Shown piece by piece: positions 39,641-52,065 of a stretch of 64,000 nt of DNA. The position numbers and the translations under genes were made by a program. This DNA is from Liolophura sinensis. Taxonomy: Eukaryota; Mollusca; Polyplacophora; Chitonida; Chitonidae. The stretch covers positions 46,179,385 through 46,243,384 of the forward strand of contig NC_088295.1 of NCBI RefSeq assembly GCF_032854445.1. The letters run 5' to 3'. Under the pieces are notes generated by a model, which was given only the letters and a program-made list of their open reading frames with translations, had not been told where the DNA came from and made no database searches. The first letter of the stretch is position 1; every line of letters begins with the position of its first letter.

Positions 39641-40540
39641 GATTTCATGATTAGTAACCTTTTTATAGCTTTTTGTGTATGAGGAGTTATTGTTGTTTGT
39701 AGTTTTCATAATACATTGTATATAGTTTGTTTTTTCACTTAATTTCAGTCCTTGCCTTTGTTCTTAATAGCGGATAACTCATCGAGTAACTTCGTACTGT
39801 TTTACATCAGTATTTTTTGTTTAACTCTTTTTAAAACTCCAGTGGAGCGTTAAGTTAGGCATTACATCAAAACTGTTAATTGTGAAATTTGTGGAGGAAT
39901 ATCTGGATGTTCTGGATAATCAGATAGAGGTTCAGTTAAGACTTCAGTTAAGTGGTTAAATAAACTTAGATGAATCGGGGGGGTCAGTATTTTTGCATTT
40001 CTGTCTTTAAAAAGCCTCACAGACAAGGTACATGGGAGAAGGAAAACTTGAGTGCTAGTGGTAAACTACAGGCTTTGGTTACTGACAAATTGGGAATGCT
40101 TAAGGGACAACATTTGTTGTTTAAAATCAGGTGTCAAATGATCGGGAATATAGGTAAGCCACTTACGAGCAACATTTGTTGTCCATTTTTGAAAATTCCA
40201 GCCATGAAAGACAATCACATGATACGTTCAAGGTGATGTGACCCCAAAAATTTGTCACATCTTCCATTTTGTATATACTCCTATGACATTTCCACAGACG
40301 CTGATTGGTTGATGTAGATGACAAGACCCAGATTGCCCACAGACGAGGGAAATCTTGCGCCCACCTTATCTGTTTCTGGATTTTTTGGGGGCCTAAAATT
40401 AAACAAGCTGAGTCTTTGGATCAAGTGTTCCAGCCTCAGGAATTCTTGTTGTGGTTATTCACCCAAGAGTAAATTTTGAGGATTTTTTGTTGTCTGGATC
40501 AAGAAATCTTGTTTGCGACAACACATGTTGTCTGTGTGTG

Positions 40541-40592
40541 TGTGAGTGAGTGAATGAATGAGTGAGTGAGTGCTTGGGGTTTAACATTGTAC
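40541..40592 (-). repeat. SINE family B/C 3' tail, reverse
   Basis: GAGTGAGTGAGTGCTTGGGG then TTTAACATTGTACT, the inverse of the shared B/C tail. Confidence 0.65.
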
Positions 40593-41697
40593 TGTTCTCT
40601 GTGTGCGCTGGGCTTTACTCAACATTTCCTGCCAGTTCCAGCGCCTCGTTCTCTGCTGTTGTGCTGCAGTGCTTGTTAACAGTGACGTGTTACAGAGAAG
40701 TACAACTGACCTTGTAATAGGCGGGCAGTGGGAAAACATTTTGCCCACATGGACATTTTCTTGCCATTTCTAGATCAGTGGCTTTTCCAAAAACAATCGT
40801 AGCTAAGTTCACTGTAAGTACCATACATGTACATGTAGCAAGGTACGTTTTTAATATTTGTCGCCATGGTAGTATATGTAATAATTAATTCAGTTAACAG
40901 TCGCTTTATGCAAGCGAGCCCTGGCGTACACGTGTGTTGACTTCCTGTAATGTGAAGGTCACTGTACAATCAGCAAAGATCTGTACCAGGAGAACACCGC
41001 AACAACTAATCATCAAGATGCTTCACAACCTTCCAAGGCTATTCTTGAGACTTGAGCTTTCAGTTCTTGTCAGTACATGTACTTCTACCTTGGTGCTTTG
41101 GGCAGTGGGATAGACCAAGTACGAGTACTGGTTAAACCGTTGTCAGTGTACTGTGACTAGGTGAGCAAACTAGATAGCAGACAAGCAAGCCAATTTTGTT
41201 TAAAAAAAAAATGGTTTCAGGATACTGTTCATTGCAATGAAAAGTCCTCCCTCTCAGTCAATTTTCTTTAAAATGATAGGACACTGTCACACATGAACAG
41301 GGGCATGATCTGGCCTTTAATGAGTTTCATGCCATATTTGGTAATACTCTAGCAGAATGACAAACCAAATTTAGTCAAGATTTTGTGATTGCATCTGGCT
41401 GCAGTTTCTTTCGCCTGTAATCTTCTCCTGACTGCATGATCAGATGATACTCTCATGAAAGGTGGAAATAACCCTGTGTCTTGTGGGTTATCAGTTTTAC
41501 CTCTCACTTGAAAAATATTTATGCTGTTCAGCCTCTGTGAAGCAATATCCCCTGTGCTTTCCCATACGTGATATAGTGTCGGCCACAGAGGGAGTTCAGT
41601 GTGTATGCATTGCTATTTTGCATGGTGAATGGCAAGCAGTACCCACCAAACTTCATACAAGATCACCCTAACATCCCAACAACTCGTATGCAAGAAC

Positions 41698-41970
41698 CAG
41701 CCCCAACAGTTTAGTTGGCATAGGATCCCCTTTGGGAGCAGTAGGTCCAGGGTCCAAGAACTTAAAAATGAAGTTGTAACTTCCTCGATCGGCATTCAAC
41801 ATTAAGGGGATAGTGCAACAACTGGTTGCTTACTTGCCTTCGGTAAGTCATGTCAGTGAAGTAGCACTGGATAAAAGGTCGGTGGAAATCCGCCCTGCGA
41901 CCAGGAGGCACATTACATGCACTCTAATGAAAAATTGCTAAGCAGGACATTAAACTCAAAGCAATCACCC
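41698..41970 (+). repeat. SINE family B, full length with 3' deletion
   Basis: Head CCCCAACAGTTTAGTTGGCA, GTAGGTCCAGGGTCC, body GAAGTTGTAACTTCCTCG, GGTGGAAATCCGCCCTGCGA. The region before the final tail lacks the TCGTCATATGAC segment. Confidence 0.8.
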
Positions 41971-43449
41971 ACCTATGTGCAAGGAGTTCATGGGTCGATT
42001 CCCCCAAATCCATTTCTGACAAGTCCAAATGCGAAGAATTATCACAGTGTTTAGTTTTTGGTAATGGAAGTTCAAATTTTGACATATTTGTGTTAACATT
42101 GATGAGATGGTCAAAATTTTAAATTTACAGGGTTCCAAAAAACTCTAACACTGGCTATATGGAACTGGCCCCAGATAGCGAACAAAACCAAAACCACATT
42201 TTTTGAGTAAAATAAACTTTTATTTTTATGGTACAATTATATCACACTCTTCAGAAGATCATTATATTGATTGACGAAAAATCTACTCGTACCGAAAGAC
42301 TACACCATTTGGTTCCCATGTAAAATTACTACAATGTGTGGGTGTTCTAGAACTACACGAAAACTGAATGAACTCGACCCTACACGTCTCGAGTAAACCA
42401 CACTTAATATGTAATAAAACAGCTTAATGTCTCGAGATAGCACACGAGTTCTGAGGCGAAGGATGTATCTTATATCAAAGTAGTCCAAGCAGTTGTCTTT
42501 TTAAAGTCAACATCTGCATGCAGAGGTGAATGCAAAAATCTGTCCTACATATAAGTACTGAATAACTAATGCTAGGTATCAAAAATGAACTGTGCCTGCA
42601 GGTTTTGCCCAAATCAGAAAAAAAATTATTCCCATCATGATTCTACATGGGAACTAAGAAGTGTCAAATTTGGACATATTACAAAAATAGACTGTATCAC
42701 CAAAACGAAATAACTTCTTAAAGGTCTGGCATCATTAGTTCATGCAGCCCAAGAACTTACTTCAATTTCATTATAGTAGCATTTGGAGACTCCCCAAAAG
42801 AATCTTTACCTTCTTTGTGTAAACAAGATAGACAGCGCTGTGACCACAAACAGTGCTACCCTATGTCTTCTAATTCTGAGAAACCTAGTCTGCTCATTTC
42901 ACCCAATATATAACTGTAGCAGGAATATTGAGTTTCTCTTATATCACATGGTTTGACCATCTAATGAACAACATACTCATATCTTAGCTTTTCCAAAGGG
43001 CTGGTAAAGAAATGTAATATTCTGCTTTCAACACTATTAATATCTGTCCCAAAAATTAGAAGAATTGGGGCACTAATAGTAATGTAAGAAGTAATAAAAA
43101 GATAAAAATTCATTCAAAATAAAAAAAAAAAAAAAAATGTACATTTACATACTGACTGCCACCATATATGTATGAACATATCATAATGCTAGGTCCACAT
43201 TTAACTATGAAACAAAAGTACATTGTTATCATACAGACTACTGTGTACCAGTACAGTAAAGGCCTATGACAACATCAGCAGCGCTGCTATGAAAATGTGT
43301 ACCACTAGCTTTAACAATTAATAGCAAGGCTGAAATTGTAATACGTTTTAAGTTCTTTAGGGAAGAACCAGTAGAAAAATGTTCACAAATAAATTTAAGT
43401 GTAAGTGGTATACAGTTCAAACTACAGTACCTGTACCCGCTGTAATAAT

Positions 43450-44605
43450 CTCTTACTTTCAGAAAGGTGTTTCCAAGTTCGTTTAGCAGGTAAACTGATA
43501 TCATACCCCCCCCCAAAAAAAAAAACAAAAAGTAAGCTTCTGCACCAAAAGCATCTTTTGATATATTTGCCTCTAAAAATGCACCATTTTTTTGGGGGGG
43601 GGGGGGGGGATTCTTAGTCATTTACCATATTCTGCTAATAGTTTGACTTCCTAAGGGATGTTTTAATGCTTAAATAGAATGATCTGAGCACATTTTTTGC
43701 ACTGAAGTTTTTCATCTTTCATCACTGTATTTTCCTCACAAGGCTCCTTACTAATACCTGGGACTAAAATATCTGTTCTATAAATCTCAGTTAATACAGA
43801 ACTTAATACATGTTCAGAATGGGCCTCTTTTATATACAAAACCCTACTATTCATTTCCCTGTTCAGAAAAATAATTTACCTAGAATAATACAACACTCCC
43901 TAACCTATATTTTATACTGAGTAATCCAATATTCACATTCACACACCATAATTATTACACCCTATGATATACAAAAAAAAAAAGAAGTTTTTTTTTTGGT
44001 TTTATGATTTGATTCAGTTTTGTATGTCCTGGCTACAAATGCTTATAGGCCAAAGATTAAGTGTACACCAGCATGTCATGTCATAAAATTGTCACATCAG
44101 AAGGTAAAAAAAGCATGTGCATGTAGCAGACAAGTGAAAGACATCACCCGGGGAAAGATAAGCATTAATTAGGACAAATAAAATCACAGATCTGACAAGA
44201 ATGTGTACAAATAATGCACACAAATATTTTACCCGGTACATGGGAAAAACCAAACAAGTTCACTGCTCTTATGCACAAGATCTAATTGACAAAGTTTTGC
44301 GATGGAATTATAAAACCATTTTCTAAAATCTATAATGTAGAAATAGGGAATGCCCTGCAATTGTGTAAACTATAAAAAAACAAAATCTGAATATGAACAT
44401 AGATTAAATAGCCTTAATGACCACAAATTTCGTCCATGAATAACTTGCACATTTGTCCTGATTCTGACAGTTCTACCGATTTTTAGAAAGGTGTTTTTCA
44501 GGTTTTCTTGAAACATGGGATGATATTCTACTGAAAAATTGTAAGTTCCAGCACCAAAAATTATATTTTGAGACATTTATTTGCCTCTAAAAATGCACTT
44601 TGTGG
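43450..44605 (+). repeat. Diverged direct repeat pair; first copy bears poly-C and poly-G runs
   Basis: 43450-43595 and 44465-44605 share AGAAAGGTGTTT, AGTAAGCTTC/TGTAAGTTCC, GCACCAAAA and TTTGCCTCTAAAAATGCAC. In the first copy a C-run plus A-run (from about 43507) faces a T-run plus G-run (from about 43587), able to pair as a hairpin. Confidence 0.7.
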
Positions 44606-44782
44606 ACTAAATTTGAGGTCATTTTTTAGGGTATACATGTTTAACCTACATGTAATGTATAACTACAATGACACCAAACAGATCAGCACCATCAAATTAA
44701 CTTTCAAACTTCGGCTACATAAAGACATTTACATACTAGATCTGATTTAAAAGGAGTCCGCTTATCAGTTCATAACAGCATA

Positions 44783-45028
44783 GCCATGGCAACACAGGTT
44801 ATCATTTCATACTTGTATCATGGCAACAGAGGTAGTCAGTCCACAAAAGCATGATCATGGCAACAGTCCATGCATGATCATGGCAACACAGGTTGTCAGT
44901 TCAGATCAGCATCACCATGGCAACACAGGTTGTCAGTTCAGATCAGCATCACCATGGCAACACAGGTTGTCAGTTCAGATCAGCATCACCATGGCAACAC
45001 AGGTCATCAGTCACTAACAGCATGGCCA
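44783..45028 (+). repeat. 37-bp minisatellite, about 6 units
   Basis: The unit is CATGGCAACACAGGTTGTCA plus GTTCAGATCAGCATCAC; three central units are nearly identical and the outer ones degenerate. ORFs across it are spurious. Confidence 0.9.
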
Positions 45029-45617
45029 AGTCAGTATTATACATGTAGTAGCATGAATTACTTCATTGTCAGTAACCATGGTTATAATAATTACAAAACT
45101 GAGGCGGTGCAGAGATCATGCTGACTTCCAATTAAAGAGTTTTTTAACCAAATCTAATACCATGGCTGTATTAAAAATGGAGGAGAGGAAGACAGATAAC
45201 GGACTATTACTAAAAACCCATTTAAATCCCTTCAGCCTGAAAATGGTGATGATGACAACATAGAATGTCAGGTACAATTGTGATTATGTACAAAAAGTCA
45301 CCAGTATAAAATGTAAATAATTAGAAGGATAAAAATTTTAAACAATCACATAAAAAAGATTGAGAGAACAACAAAAACTTGTCCCACAGACTCAAACTCC
45401 CCCAAACACCCCCGCCACCAACCCACCTCTCTCAACAAGAGCCTGAAAAATGACACATATGAGCAGACAAACATATAGACAGACAGTTTGGTGACATGCA
45501 GAAATATATGATCACATTGCCTGGAATGATGGGCCTATAGTTATGCAGTGTTAGTGAACTATATGCGCATGTACTGTACCAAGTGACAATTCTCAGAAGA
45601 CTCAAGTACAAATGCTA

Positions 45618-45752
45618 CAAACCTGAAGATGGTCATGGGTTGACCCCGGGATGTGCCTGGTTTCCTTCCACTATAATGCTGGCCACCGTCGTATAAGTGA
45701 AATATTCTTGACTATAGTGTAAAACACCAATCAGATACATAAATAAATAACC
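45618..45752 (+). repeat. SINE family A, 5'-truncated
   Basis: AACCTGAAGATGGTCATGGG to AATCAGATACATAAATAAAT. Confidence 0.85.
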
Positions 45753-45829
45753 AAATGCTACACCTACAGGTCAAGACGTTGGCTGTACTATATTCCACCT
45801 AAAGTCTGCTATGTAAAATGTACTTTCTG

Positions 45830-45970
45830 AATCATAGAAAGGTCTTTAATCGATACATTTTATGCAACACTCAAGTTTTTCTATGAAATTAATCAAACTT
45901 CACATAAAACTCATATATAATTGGTCATATAAGGTGGACGAATTGATCAGAATCAAGCAGAATGTGTCAC
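45830..45970 (+). repeat. Repeat family H copy
   Basis: AAGTTTTTCTATGAAATTAA, ATAAGGTGGACGAATTGATC and AGAATCAAGCAGAATGTGTC match 31790-31880. Confidence 0.55.
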
Positions 45971-48219
45971 TTGGAAAAATCTAAATTTTAGGTGAAATAG
46001 GGTACTGGTAATAATAATTCCTTTGGTAGCATTGAGATTAGGCTGAAGATGACGGTTCAAATCTCACTAGAGCCATGGTCTTGACCCAATCTACACTTGT
46101 GATTCGGTTAAACTTCATATATTCCCTGATGGTTTTTCCTCAGATTTATAGGACCATGAGCAAAAGCATGAGCATGATTACTGTGAATATTAAATAGATT
46201 ATTTTTTATAATTACTTTAACATGATTCAGCTGCCTATCAATACAAATTCAATGTTTCATGTATTATATCTGTTTCATTATTATGACCTGATGTGATGCA
46301 AGACAACGTCTGTGAATGGATTTCTGTACAAAGGTGTACACAATACATATCGTTCTGAATTGAGCTGTTTTTTTGAAAAATTTTCAACTCTGAATTATAT
46401 TCAGTTCATGTGTTTTATATGGCATGCAACTGTAAATTTGTCACACTGCGGTAAAAGAGAAGATTCATGTTCATCTACGGACACTATATATATAGGCCTA
46501 CATATATATATACATATTTGCTTAATAAGAACACCACTGTTTGAAAATTCAGTCTGAATACTAAGAATATCAAGCAAGGCAGACGCGTTCTATCATTTTT
46601 TTACATCGGAACTTTTTAGCAGTGACAAGCAGCTCTATGGAACGACGGTGTTGTTGTTGTTGTTCAGGAAGGTAATCTTTGATCATGATTATTGGGGGCA
46701 CATGCCTTGTACCTTGTGAGAGCATGCAAGGCAGTCGAGTGTTCTTGTATTTTCCTATGGATATTTGTGTGTCTATGTATTTGTTTGCAGAGCCATGTAT
46801 TTTGAGGCCCATCATAATCCCTATCAGTTTGCTATCAGTGCACAGTAGGCTACTTTCTGTTTGAGAATGACATAATCATGACTATTTTGTTAACAAGTTA
46901 ATTGCTTCAATTCTGCTTTCTGAATCAGATATGAATCCCACTATCAAATTTGCCACCACAGCCTAAGTAACACAATCCATACAATTCTCGAACTACAGTC
47001 AAGCATTTTCCCTACAAAAAAATCCTGCCATCAAGTTCTCACTTAATCTCCAACATTGTGTCACCTTATCAACATTTTGCTATTTTCAGCTTAAAATTTT
47101 GTGAAATTCACAACATAGGATAAAAAGCTTGCTGCCACAACTTAGAAACACAGAACACTTTGTACAGGTACATTAATTAATGTACTTCCTAATCTGACTC
47201 CAAACAGTGAATATAAAACCACACATGCAGCACAACACATAATTTCTCTCCTGAACAAATCTGCATAGTCACTTCATCAAAAAGCACAACCAATTTTTTT
47301 AACATTTGCATGCATTATTAAAAATATCCATACTTCTGGACTCATCATGGGTAAGCAATTGCACATTTTCCTTTATTGGCCAATTTCGAATCCCCCCCTC
47401 CCTGCCCCTAAATTTCAGGACACTTTCCTTTCTCAAACAGATGCTAATAATCAGCTACACAAATGGGTAAACAAAAACATACATAAGTTAAGCATGCTTT
47501 TACAGGACACTTCTACAATGTGCAATGCCATACGGTACTGTGTGTAATAGTACAGTAAGATACTGTAACAAAGTGATAACAACATAATACCATTAAAATG
47601 AATAATACCTCAACCAATGACAGCAGCAATAAGCCCATTACAACACTACAGCAGGCTCACAGCCATGTTAAAAATACACACCTACATGTACAGTAGGCCT
47701 ATGTGGCTCTGAAGAGCATCATTCTAACGCTTTGAGTCTTAATGTCGCACGAAAAATTGCAAATCACTCACGCGCAGATTAACAAGAATTCAGCCCCATT
47801 TGATTCCTGATATACTCCTTCACAAAAATATCTCACCATGACAGCATCTGGACAGGATATGGTTGTTGTTGTTGCTGTGGGTAAACAAATGATTAAAAGT
47901 CAACTTGTGAAAGTACTGCAGAAAAGGTGGAGATGTGATTATGTTGTGTGATGTGAACATTTAGGTTGTAACATGTACATGTCTTAATGTGGGAGTGCAA
48001 AAATACCTTAATGTTAGAGTGTGGTGTCATTGTGGAAGAATGTGACGTCTGTATACAGGCTATTATAGGTCAATTACAAGACTTCACACTGCAGAAGAGT
48101 TGCCCTTCATCTCAGCATGTCTTACAAGAATCCACATAGATACATGCATGTTACTATAGTCACCACATGAAAGTATCCAATAATCAAATTCTGCAGTTGC
48201 ACATGTATCCTACAGGCAC

Positions 48220-48615
48220 ATTCTATGTGTACAAAGCCTCCTGCAGGCATCCTGCCCATTTACATGCATCCTACTGACACATCCTGTGTGGGTATACATC
48301 CATCCTGCAGACACATCTCCTACCCATGAATATGCAGGTATCTTTAAACAGACACATCTTGCTCATGTACATGCATCCTGCAGACATCTTGTGCATGTAC
48401 ATGCACCCTTCAGACATCCTGCCCATGTATATGCACCCTGCAGACATCCTGCCCATGTATATGCACCCTGCAGATAGCCTGCCTGATACATCCTGCCCAT
48501 GCATATACATCCTGCCCATGTACATTCATCCTACAGATACATCCTGCCCATGTACAAGCATTCTACAGATGAATCCTGCTGATGCACATGAATCCTACAG
48601 ATACATCCTTTAGGT
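48220..48615 (+). repeat. Irregular ~30-bp minisatellite just downstream of the PLD stop
   Basis: CATCCTGCCCATGTATATGC plus ACCCTGCAGA is the commonest unit; others vary in length. It lies in the likely PLD 3' UTR. Both strands stay open because 30 is a multiple of 3. Confidence 0.85.
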
Positions 48616-48705
48616 ACCGCATCAATCCTGACTGACTAGTCTGTTCAATCCAGCACCACAAAATCAATGCACTCAGAATCCAGCAGTACTACTGAAGTCA
48701 TCTCC

Positions 48706-51700
48706 TCACGTCCACAAGGAGACAGGAAGCAGGGCCTCTTTCGTTCCTGGCTGAGGGGTCAAGTCCTCACCGCAGAGGAAAGACGCCGGCATTAGCACCA
48801 AATGACCTTTGACCTTCTTCAAATGTTCCCTTGCCTCGTCAGGGTTTAGTCTGGCCAGGGGTGTTTTCTTGCAGTACTGGTGCAGCTCGGCAAACTTCAC
48901 CACAGAGTCTGTCGGTATGCAATTGAACACCTGTGAAGAAGAGAAATAATCAGATTAAAGGCAAAGTAAACTCAAATTATAAACATGCAAGTTCTCATTG
49001 AAAGTTCATCAAAAACAACACAATGAGCAGATGTAACAGGAATAAAATATTCAAACCTGATATGATATGAAAATCTACAATGCATTTTCAGCAAAGCTTT
49101 TAATGGTCTAAAATCACAAAGGCTTTACATCCTGTCAGCATGACCTCTTACTGTGTTAGGATAATCTATTCTGTACAGTACATTTAGTTATAAATCAATG
49201 ACTCACAGGGTATTAATAATAGTTTTATTGCCCTAATTCCTCAACCTTTTCGCATATAAAAGAGCAACTTTCAGTGCAATATATGCACATTTTTACATTT
49301 GATTTTGCTGCCAAAAACACTGGCTGGATTAATGAGTTCTGGGCTTCACAAAAAGTACAATTTTATCAGTCAACACAGAATAATGCCTTCGGAATATGCT
49401 TGAATAAACATCTTGCAAACATGCAAAAGTTCGAAGAATTCCGGTACAGGGTATTGCCAGCTTAGTGTCACATATCACCTCGAATTTATTTTCATTATTC
49501 TTCTATGATTGGATTTCCAAAGTCAGCAACACACCACTTTCTGCATAATTATAAACACCCATAACATAAATCACAGACTCCCATTTTTTTCTTGCGACTA
49601 ATCTTTGCCTTGAAATTTAAAAATGTTAACTTATTACTGATGCTATATATGTATTTATCAGAACTAACAGTCAGTATATCTTTCTGAACTCTTCAAGAAG
49701 CTAGTAAACGCATAAATGAACTAGAAATTTTTACCTTTTCAAACACAAATGTGTTAACGCTGGCCTGTTTAATCCAAATCTCCTTGAAGAATTCGTCACT
49801 TACAGGGTCAGAGACATCAGCTTGCATATCACCACGCTCTATGCCAAGGTGTTCCCTGATAAACACATCATAAAATCATGTGAATGGTACAAAAACTAAT
49901 GTTTTTTTTTTTTTTTAAATCAGGGTTCATGGAGCACAATGCTTCTTAAATTCCAAAACTTTCCAGGACCGTTTCAAATAGAATTCCATGACTTTCCAGG
50001 ACGGTTTCAAATAGAATTCCATGACTTTCCAGGACCTTTTCAAATAGAATTCCAGGAATTTTATCACCAGTTCAAAGCACAGTGCTTTCCACTTTTTGGC
50101 ACACATTTGACTATTTAGCCATTTGCAAATATTTTGTCGTGCCATCATGAATGAACGACACATTGACCACAAATTCAAATCTTGCTCTGGTTAAATGTCA
50201 AGAATTTGAGACTTAACACATACAGTCTACAAACAATTTAGAAAGTGTTTTGTCACTTTAATCAAATTCCAGGACTTCCAAAAAAAATTCCAGGACTTTT
50301 TAGGGCCCTGGAATATTAATTTCAAATTCTATGAATTTCAAGGATTTTCTTTCAAGCAAATATGGCATACATGTAATACTACAATGAACATAGAAATACA
50401 GAAGATGTTTAGCAGGTAACAAGTATGCTTCAGCTTGTTCAATATGGTCCAAAAAGTCCACCATAGAACCTCCATCTTTTATTTTATTTCATTTTTTTTT
50501 TTTAATTTTATTCACTGTAAAAAAAAAAAACAACCCCCCCCCAAAAATCATGAATATTCAGAATACTATACTGACCTGAACAAAGTACGCCTTAACGATG
50601 AAGCAAAGTATCCAGCCTGATGAGACTTCCCCCCGAACATCACCTCAAATTTGTGTTTGTCCTCCACCAAAATGGCCACCTCGCTGTCACGATTTCCCAA
50701 CATGCTCCTGTCATTCACATTGGCTGACCCTATGATGACCTTATTGTCATCAACAATCATCAGTTTACAATGGACATAAATAAGCTCGGTCACCTGCAAA
50801 GAACAAAATGAAAATGATATTAGAATGGTACAACAATGGTATCACTCATGGAATAAGGGAAAAATTCGCACCCAGCATGGAGTTAAGATGCTGCCACACT
50901 GTAGCCATTGAAGGGCACACGCCTTTAACCATTAGGCCAAGGCTGACCCTATGTAAAACACATGTACAGAGTACTGGTATATATGGTGCTAATCTTTACT
51001 TCCAAAAACACACCCAAAATAATTGCAGATTTTTGGGTGTTCTGGCGAAATTATCATGTAAACAACATTTCTAGAACTCACCAATTCTCCCACCAGTTCG
51101 CTGTGCGTCCTCAGACCGTAGAAAGATATGTACTGCATGGGGTCCCGAACTGTAAAACAATTTTATAAAACTTCCGTTTTTATGTGTTTTAAATGCAAAA
51201 TGTTCCATTAATGAGAAAAAGAACACAAGCTGGTGAATGAAAAATTGTTCAGTCCTAAAATACATAGCAAGACAAAAACTAGAAAAATTTAACAAAGGAT
51301 GAAAATGTTAGAAAAAAATAAAATTTCTGCTAAAAGAAAAAAATAAAATAAATTACCTCCTTGGGCACAGAGTTTGGTGTAGATGGCATAGGGGCCCCTG
51401 AACATGGACATGTAATTCCAGTGTGTGACAGCCTGAATGGCCGTGCCAGTGGCTGTTCCAAATGCCCCCTCAAAGCCTGGCAGAAGTGGCATAACTACAT
51501 ACACACGGAACTTCTCACCAGCACTGATGAACAAAGCGAGGAAGAGATACTAATTTCAATATTGTCTCATAGATGTTGGTTATAAATTTAGAAGAGCTTA
51601 ATGGTACAACAACTTTTGTGTAAAAGAAAACCACTGCATCTTGCCTGACAAATTTACTTCTATGTATTAATGCCACTTTGCTGCATCTTTCACATATACC

Positions 51701-52065
51701 ATAGCAATCCGTTTTTTTGGTTGAGCAGTGGGAGGAGTGCTATTGGTAAATCTCCAAAGACAAGCGGTCTTCAATAAACGTTAAACTCGGTGAATAGTCA
51801 CAAGAGGGTGTTCATCTCTTCTGTTTCACCAAGGCCCCACAAGCAGCGACACTGTTCTGGATTTTACAAATTCCCTGACCAATCTTGTAATAAACATAAT
51901 AGATCTTGAATGCCTGTATGTAATCACTGAGTTTAAATAAAACATCTCATCAATTGCTGAGAATGTTACAACATACCGATGAGCTTTCATAATCCTGTGA
52001 AACAAGGCATTACCAATTCCATTCTTCACATCTGGGTGTTCGATTGGTGAAATGAAAAACTGGTT
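48706..52065 (-). CDS. PLD1: PLD exons with HKD motif 2 and the C-terminus
   Basis: Exons at 51977-52065, 51357-51523, 51082-51149, 50576-50793, 49735-49855 and 48706-48930. They read [78 protein letters not shown] and [20 protein letters not shown]. After that come [10 protein letters not shown] and [20 protein letters not shown], then [25 protein letters not shown] and the stop at 48706-48708. His, Lys and Asp of HKD motif 2 are intact. The extreme C-terminal WT, needed for activity in mammalian PLD, is kept. The last exon starts GTG TTC after TTCTTCACAG. Confidence 0.94.

Larger units (their letters stand above)
42200..48705 (-). other. Region downstream of PLD; possible long 3' UTR
   Basis: No coding signal was found on either strand. 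Minus-strand AATAAA signals (TTTATT on plus) occur at 47372-47377 and 42219-42224; none was seen between 47400 and the stop codon. The 3' UTR would therefore be at least about 1.3 kb and could be 6.5 kb. The stretch holds minisatellites at 48220-48615 and 44783-45028, a SINE fragment at 45618-45752, and a diverged repeat pair at 43450-43595/44465-44605. Confidence 0.3.

Noticed and set aside
39970-40236. 88-codon ORF MNRGGQYFC...
   Set aside because: No family resemblance, no splice partners, no poly(A) context; treated as chance.
44820-45124. His/Gln-rich ORFs near 44.9 kb
   Set aside because: They read a 37-bp minisatellite; frames shift between units and there is no coding support.
48271-48613. 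Repetitive ORFs (Met/Tyr/Gly and Met/His/Pro rich)
   Set aside because: They translate the 30-bp minisatellite and are open in several frames only because of the repeat period.
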